Shown piece after piece: positions 34,048 through 37,720 of a DNA stretch of 37,720 bases (position 1 is the stretch's first letter; the number at the start of each line of letters is the position of its first letter). Origin of the DNA: Paenibacillus terrae (GTDB lineage Bacteria; Bacillota; Bacilli; Paenibacillales; Paenibacillaceae); assembly GCF_005217525.1 (NCBI RefSeq), contig NZ_PNXQ01000013.1, positions 54,325-92,044 on the forward strand. Reading direction: 5' to 3'. Under the pieces are notes generated by a model. The model was not told the origin of the DNA. It made no database searches and saw only the letters and a list, made by a program, of their open reading frames with translations. The position numbers were made by a program, and so were the translations under genes.

Positions 34048-35514
34048 CTAATCTACTTTCACTACACGAAAATGCTGATTGGTTCCGCCGTTATCCCCCC
34101 ATTGAATCGCTTTGGCACCATCGGCGGTAGTGCCTTCGGAAATGTCGATCAGTTTGCCCGTTGCCCGGTTTTTCAGCTTGTAATAACCTCCCGTTACAGA
34201 TACCAGTTGCCATTGCTGGCTGGACCAGCCTCCATCGCTCCACTGCTCGATGACTGCGCCGTCCGCAGTAGCTCCGTTTTCAACGCCGATCAGCTTGCCA
34301 CTGTTGCGGTTGACGATTTTGTAATATCCGCCGCCCGCGTCCTTGAGCTGCCATTGCTGGCTGGATGCTCCCGAATCCGCACGCTGCTCCAGATCCGCTC
34401 CATCTGTGGTTGCACCGTCAATTACATTCAGCGGCTTGTTGCTCTTGCGGCTTACCAACTGATAGTATCCGTCCGGGTCAATGACGATTGGCGTGGTTAC
34501 GCCTTGAACCACCCCGCTGGCAGTGTCGATGTTCATACTGTCGAACCAGTCCATAGCCAAAGAAGTTCCGGTTGGAAAACGCAGCGGCAGCCATACATAT
34601 TGTGAATCCTGCACTGGACCGCTCCACGCTCCCGCCCAGCGGTCGCCTAAATACAGGTACGAGGTCGTCTGAGTACCTTCTACCGGAATGACATAGGCTG
34701 ACTGTGAACCGTAGGTCGTGCTGTCTCCGAAGTTAATGGTGTTGCTCCACGTTCCCTCAATACTGGATGCAGTAGCATACTTGGCCTGGTTGGGATTCCA
34801 GCCCGTTGCCCCGGATGTGATCAGGAAGTAGACGTCTCCTTTTTTGAACATCGCCGGAGCTTCACGATATTGTCCCGGCCAGAGTGTGGTCACCAGCGAT
34901 TCAACTTGCAGAAAATCCGGTGTCAGACGATAAATGTTCAAGTCGGCATTCACACGGGTAGCAGAAATCAGGTAAGCCGTGCCATTGTCGTTGTACACAG
35001 TCATATCCCGGGAATCGTAATCCAGAGGACGGAAGCTGCCCTGATAGGTGTAATCGCCGTCCACAGTATCGGAAGAGGCAACGGCCACCCGGGCTTCGTT
35101 GTAATTAACTCCATTTTCCTTGTGCATCCACAATACGTATTTACGTGTTTTTTCGTTATAAATGACCTTTGGACGTTCAATATTCGAGACATTCAGCTCT
35201 ACTGCTGAGCTGCTGGTTAACACGTTTTTGCGGAACTCCCAGTTTTTTAAATCAGAGGAACGGTAGGCCGATACCGCTTTGAACGTGCCGTTGGGGTTGC
35301 GATTTTCACCAAACCAGTAGTAGTAACCGTCTACCTTAATCATACCGCCCCCATGAGCATGAACCACGTTTCCAGCGCTATCTTTAAACTGAATGCCATT
35401 CACAACATTCGCTGGGGCCGCTGAAGCAATCTTCGGTGAAAACATCTGGAAAATGCTCAACGACAGCAAAACAGCGAGCATAATACACAGTAAGGTGGCA
35501 AAATCATATTTCAT
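34048..35514 (-). CDS. Secreted GH43 glycosidase with ricin-type (CBM13) lectin domain
   Basis: A 488-residue secreted enzyme. The signal peptide spans 1-32 with cleavage after ASA. The GH43 propeller (about 37-335) has HAHGGGMIKVDGYYYWFGE near its start, Asp170 (SRDM) and likely acid Glu218 (REAPAMF). The start motif resembles exo-beta-1,3-galactanases (GH43 subfamily 24), but arabinan or xylan side chains are also possible. Residues about 346-488 form three repeats of about 46 residues, each ending in Q-x-W or its variant (QQW at 386 and 433, QHF at 480), the CBM13 beta-trefoil. The lectin domain binds sugars and is not a toxin. A GAGGAGG ribosome site and a cre-like site lie upstream. Confidence 0.87.
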   Translation of the reverse strand: MKYDFATLLCIMLAVLLSLSIFQMFSPKIASAAPANVVNGIQFKDSAGNVVHAHGGGMIKVDGYYYWFGENRNPNGTFKAVSAYRSSDLKNWEFRKNVLTSSSAVELNVSNIERPKVIYNEKTRKYVLWMHKENGVNYNEARVAVASSDTVDGDYTYQGSFRPLDYDSRDMTVYNDNGTAYLISATRVNADLNIYRLTPDFLQVESLVTTLWPGQYREAPAMFKKGDVYFLITSGATGWNPNQAKYATASSIEGTWSNTINFGDSTTYGSQSAYVIPVEGTQTTSYLYLGDRWAGAWSGPVQDSQYVWLPLRFPTGTSLAMDWFDSMNIDTASGVVQGVTTPIVIDPDGYYQLVSRKSNKPLNVIDGATTDGADLEQRADSGASSQQWQLKDAGGGYYKIVNRNSGKLIGVENGATADGAVIEQWSDGGWSSQQWQLVSVTGGYYKLKNRATGKLIDISEGTTADGAKAIQWGDNGGTNQHFRVVKVD

Positions 35515-35537
35515 TGTTTCGTCCTCCTCTGTATGTT

Positions 35538-35553
35538 TTTAAAGCGCTTACAA
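35538..35553 (-). promoter_or_regulatory. Candidate cre site (CcpA catabolite repression)
   Basis: On the minus strand the 16 bases TTGTAAGCGCTTTAAA fit the cre pattern (TG-N-AA-N-CG-N) with the central CG and near-palindromic arms; only the last CA is changed. It lies 24 bases before the GH43 ATG, where CcpA would block transcription when glucose is present. Confidence 0.5.
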
Positions 35554-35650
35554 AATGATTTGTACTGAATAGCTCTCTATGCTGATGCCTATCACCTGTC
35601 TGATGATACGAAGTGAGCAGCAAGAGGATTATATCCCAATTGTATCCATA

Positions 35651-35679
35651 TTGAATTGAAAGTGCTAGAGTAGTATATT
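35651..35679 (+). promoter_or_regulatory. Promoter of the phosphopantetheinyl transferase gene
   Basis: TTGAAT (35651-35656), a 17-base spacer and TATATT (35674-35679), about 98 bases before the ATG. Both boxes differ from the sigma-A consensus at one or two positions. Confidence 0.6.
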
Positions 35680-35777
35680 GACCATGTACACCGCAGATGA
35701 TAAACATCCAATGAATTTCCAATAGAGCGGTGAAGTTGTGAATGGGCTGATATTTATTACGGTATAGGGGGCCGACC

Positions 35778-36476
35778 ATGGAACTATATGCGATTGACAC
35801 GAGCAAGCCGGAGGCAGACGGTCATTACGAGTCACTGCTGAACCGGGTTTCGACTGAAAAGCGACAGAAGCTGGATCGTTTTTTACATCGGGAAGATGCT
35901 TTAAGGGGCTTATACGCCGATGTGTTGCTAAGGTGGTTGGCCTGTCGGCAATTGAAGGTATCCAACGCCAGTCTTCAGTTTACATATAATGCTTTCGGCA
36001 AGCCTTCCTTGTTGAATGCACCCGCATTCCATTTTAATGTTTCTCACTCGGGAAAATGGGTGGTATGCGCCGTGGATGATCATTCGCTTGGCATCGACAT
36101 TGAACAACTTCGTCCTATTGATTTTGAGGTGGGAAGGGTGTGCTTTTCGGACACGGAGTATGATGCGTTGATGCACCAGGAAGCGGAGAGCCGCTTATCC
36201 TATTTTTACGATCTGTGGACGCTCAAGGAAAGCTTTGTGAAGGCCGAAGGACAGGGATTAACGCTGCCGCTAAAGTCATTTTCATTCGATTTAAGTGAGC
36301 GTCCGCTGATCGGTTTTACGACGGAAGGCTTTACCACCGAGTATTGTCATTTTAAACAGTATGAGATCGATGAACACTATAAAATGGCTGTCTGTGCAAC
36401 GCATGGCCACTTTGCCGATCTGGTGCAGCAGGTAGACATACATACACTATGTTTTGAATCGGCAGCACAGGCGTGA
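35778..36476 (+). CDS. Sfp-type 4'-phosphopantetheinyl transferase
   Basis: Attaches the phosphopantetheine arm of CoA to carrier domains, most often those of nonribosomal peptide and polyketide synthases. The 232-residue protein has the Sfp motifs FHFNVSHSG (83-91), GIDIEQL (105-111, with the magnesium-binding Asp and Glu) and YDLWTLKESFVKAEGQGL (about 143-160, with the catalytic WxxKE-type block). Its length matches Sfp (224). AGGGGG lies before the ATG. No synthase gene is visible nearby. The amidohydrolase gene follows by 86 bases. Confidence 0.92.
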   Translation: MELYAIDTSKPEADGHYESLLNRVSTEKRQKLDRFLHREDALRGLYADVLLRWLACRQLKVSNASLQFTYNAFGKPSLLNAPAFHFNVSHSGKWVVCAVDDHSLGIDIEQLRPIDFEVGRVCFSDTEYDALMHQEAESRLSYFYDLWTLKESFVKAEGQGLTLPLKSFSFDLSERPLIGFTTEGFTTEYCHFKQYEIDEHYKMAVCATHGHFADLVQQVDIHTLCFESAAQA

Positions 36477-36562
36477 TATGAAGCACCATCCGACTGCACA
36501 GTGGCGCTATAGTAGCTCTTTAGTTTGGTTTATATAGTTGAAAAAAAGGGAGATGAGCTGCG

Positions 36563-37720
36563 TTGACACTAACATTGTTCAAGCATGGCAAGCTGTATGG
36601 GGAATGGGCTGCCAAGGGAGATTCAATCATAGTACAAAATGGCATCATACAGGCCATTGGACAAGCGCGGGAGCTTGAATTGCAATTGTCGGGTAAGGAA
36701 TATGACACGGTGGATTGGGAGGACGCTTATGTGTTGCCGGGCTTGACCGATTCACATATGCATTTGTCCATGCATGGCATGAAGCTGGCGATGCTAGATT
36801 TTACGTCGGCTACCTCGAAGGATGAGATGCTTGATATGCTGCGCAAACGGGTTGCGCTCACACCGCCGGGAGAATGGATTTTAGGGCTGAACTGGAACGA
36901 AAATGCGTTTATTCCTGTTGAGATTCCGACCATCTCAGAGCTGGATGCCATTACGGATCAGCACCCGGTATATTTGACTCGTACATGCTTTCATACGTTT
37001 CTGGCGAATTCAGAAGCGTTTCGGCGTGCAGGTATTGGGGAGAACACTCCTGATCCCGCTTCGGGAGCCTACGGAAGAAATGCGGATGGACAGTTGAACG
37101 GATTGATTTATGAGGAAGCGTCCACTGCCTTTACAAGTGTGCAGCCAGAGCCGGATTATTCGGTTAAAAAAGATGCGATCCGTCGAGCCTGTCTGGATGC
37201 ACTACGACTCGGTCTGACGGCTGCACACACGGAGGATTTGCGTTTTCTGGGCAGCGTGGACACCATGCAGCGGATTTACAGGGAGCTGAGGGAGGAAGGC
37301 ATTGCCTTTCGCACGCATCAGCTTATCTATCATCCGTTCATGGAGGAAGCCAAAGCGAAAGGGCTGCGTGCTGGTGACGGAAATGAGTGGTTTAAAATCG
37401 GTGCGGTAAAAATGTTTGCCGATGGTGCGATTGGTGGAAGAACTGCGCTATTGTCTGCACCCTATAGCGATGCTCCGCATACCAGTGGCATGGCGATTCA
37501 ACCGCAGCCAGAGCTGAACCAGATGGTGGCGGCTGTCAGATCCGCAGGTTTTCCAGTCGCTGTACATGCGATAGGGGATGGGGCGGCGCATATGATTTTG
37601 ACCGCGATGGAAGCCTATGCTCTAACGGAGGAAAGCGGCTTGCCGGATCGTCTGATCCATGGTCAGGTGCTGACTGCCGATTTGGTCAAGAGAATGGCGA
37701 AGCTGCCGCTGATTGCGGAC
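36563..37720 (+). CDS. YtcJ-like metal-dependent amidohydrolase, 3' end outside window
   Basis: The frame is open for 386 codons to the window end. It begins with TTG at 36563, preceded by GGGAGA 10 bases upstream. The metal motif DSHMHLSMHG (about 72-81) and later ADGAIGGRTALL and HAIGDGAAHM match the amidohydrolase family 3 (YtcJ/exoenzyme regulatory AepA type), whose members are about 530 residues long; about 150 residues are missing. The substrate is unknown. It may be cotranscribed with the phosphopantetheinyl transferase gene, though this family has no known link to it. Confidence 0.85.
   Translation, partial: MTLTLFKHGKLYGEWAAKGDSIIVQNGIIQAIGQARELELQLSGKEYDTVDWEDAYVLPGLTDSHMHLSMHGMKLAMLDFTSATSKDEMLDMLRKRVALTPPGEWILGLNWNENAFIPVEIPTISELDAITDQHPVYLTRTCFHTFLANSEAFRRAGIGENTPDPASGAYGRNADGQLNGLIYEEASTAFTSVQPEPDYSVKKDAIRRACLDALRLGLTAAHTEDLRFLGSVDTMQRIYRELREEGIAFRTHQLIYHPFMEEAKAKGLRAGDGNEWFKIGAVKMFADGAIGGRTALLSAPYSDAPHTSGMAIQPQPELNQMVAAVRSAGFPVAVHAIGDGAAHMILTAMEAYALTEESGLPDRLIHGQVLTADLVKRMAKLPLIAD

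Noticed and set aside
34048..34480. Ricin-like toxin
   Set aside because: Only the sugar-binding trefoil is shared; there is no ribosome-inactivating domain, and it is fused to a GH43 glycosidase.
34012..34605. 197-codon frame opposite the GH43-lectin gene
   Set aside because: Antisense shadow of the repeated lectin domain; begins inside the terminator region.
35928..36176. Minus-strand frame inside the phosphopantetheinyl transferase gene
   Set aside because: Antisense shadow of conserved Sfp motifs.
1..37720. CRISPR array, tRNA or rRNA genes
   Set aside because: No regularly spaced repeats, and no cloverleaf or ribosomal RNA sequence was recognised on either strand.

Overview
The window looks like chromosome of a spore-forming Paenibacillus, probably of the P. 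polymyxa group. This rests on sporulation genes (prkA, yhbH, spoVR, two CotS-type genes), strong AGGAGG-type ribosome sites with GTG/TTG starts, and firmicute-style sugar and regulatory genes. Species cannot be fixed from sequence alone.

Layout. 1-1250: 3' part of the sporulation kinase gene prkA, whose 5' part is replaced by unrelated DNA with a terminator-like hairpin. 1329-2418: soluble haem-sensing chemotaxis receptor (HemAT-like) behind a sigma-D-like promoter. 2524-5563 (minus): arylamine N-acetyltransferase and a pair of CotS-family kinase-fold proteins. 5880-7310: an OmpR-type response regulator without a kinase, then a gene graveyard (possible kinase start, Rieske-oxygenase-like end, transposase piece). 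7385-9993 (minus): yhbH-spoVR.

10158-23365 is the centrepiece: a class I lanthipeptide (nisin-like lantibiotic) cluster. A two-component system and a LanFEG immunity transporter (10158-14475) point rightward. A LanC cyclase gene (14476-15837) points leftward and meets lanG stop codon to stop codon. A short precursor gene (16035-16187), easily missed because it encodes only 50 residues, carries a FDLDL leader and a CTPSC lipid II-type motif. It is followed by a hairpin, a second divergent LanC, a response regulator with a dead receiver domain, the LanB dehydratase and the LanT exporter. No leader protease (LanP) and no immunity lipoprotein (LanI) is present. The likely flow is: LanB dehydrates Ser/Thr of the precursor, LanC proteins close thioether rings, LanT exports it, an outside protease removes the leader, and LanFEG protects the producer.

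23409-24460 (minus): AzlCD branched-chain amino acid exporter. 24732-32353: a fructan/sucrose-type sugar locus with LacI regulator and PfkB kinase on the minus strand and a divergent ABC importer (two permeases, binding lipoprotein, no ATPase) with a GH32 fructosidase that has no signal peptide. 32708-33855: XRE-cupin regulator and acyl-CoA thioesterase. 34048-35514 (minus): secreted GH43 enzyme with a ricin-type carbohydrate-binding domain and a cre-like site. 35778-37720: Sfp-type phosphopantetheinyl transferase and a YtcJ-like amidohydrolase cut by the window end. No rRNA, tRNA, CRISPR array or replication origin was seen.
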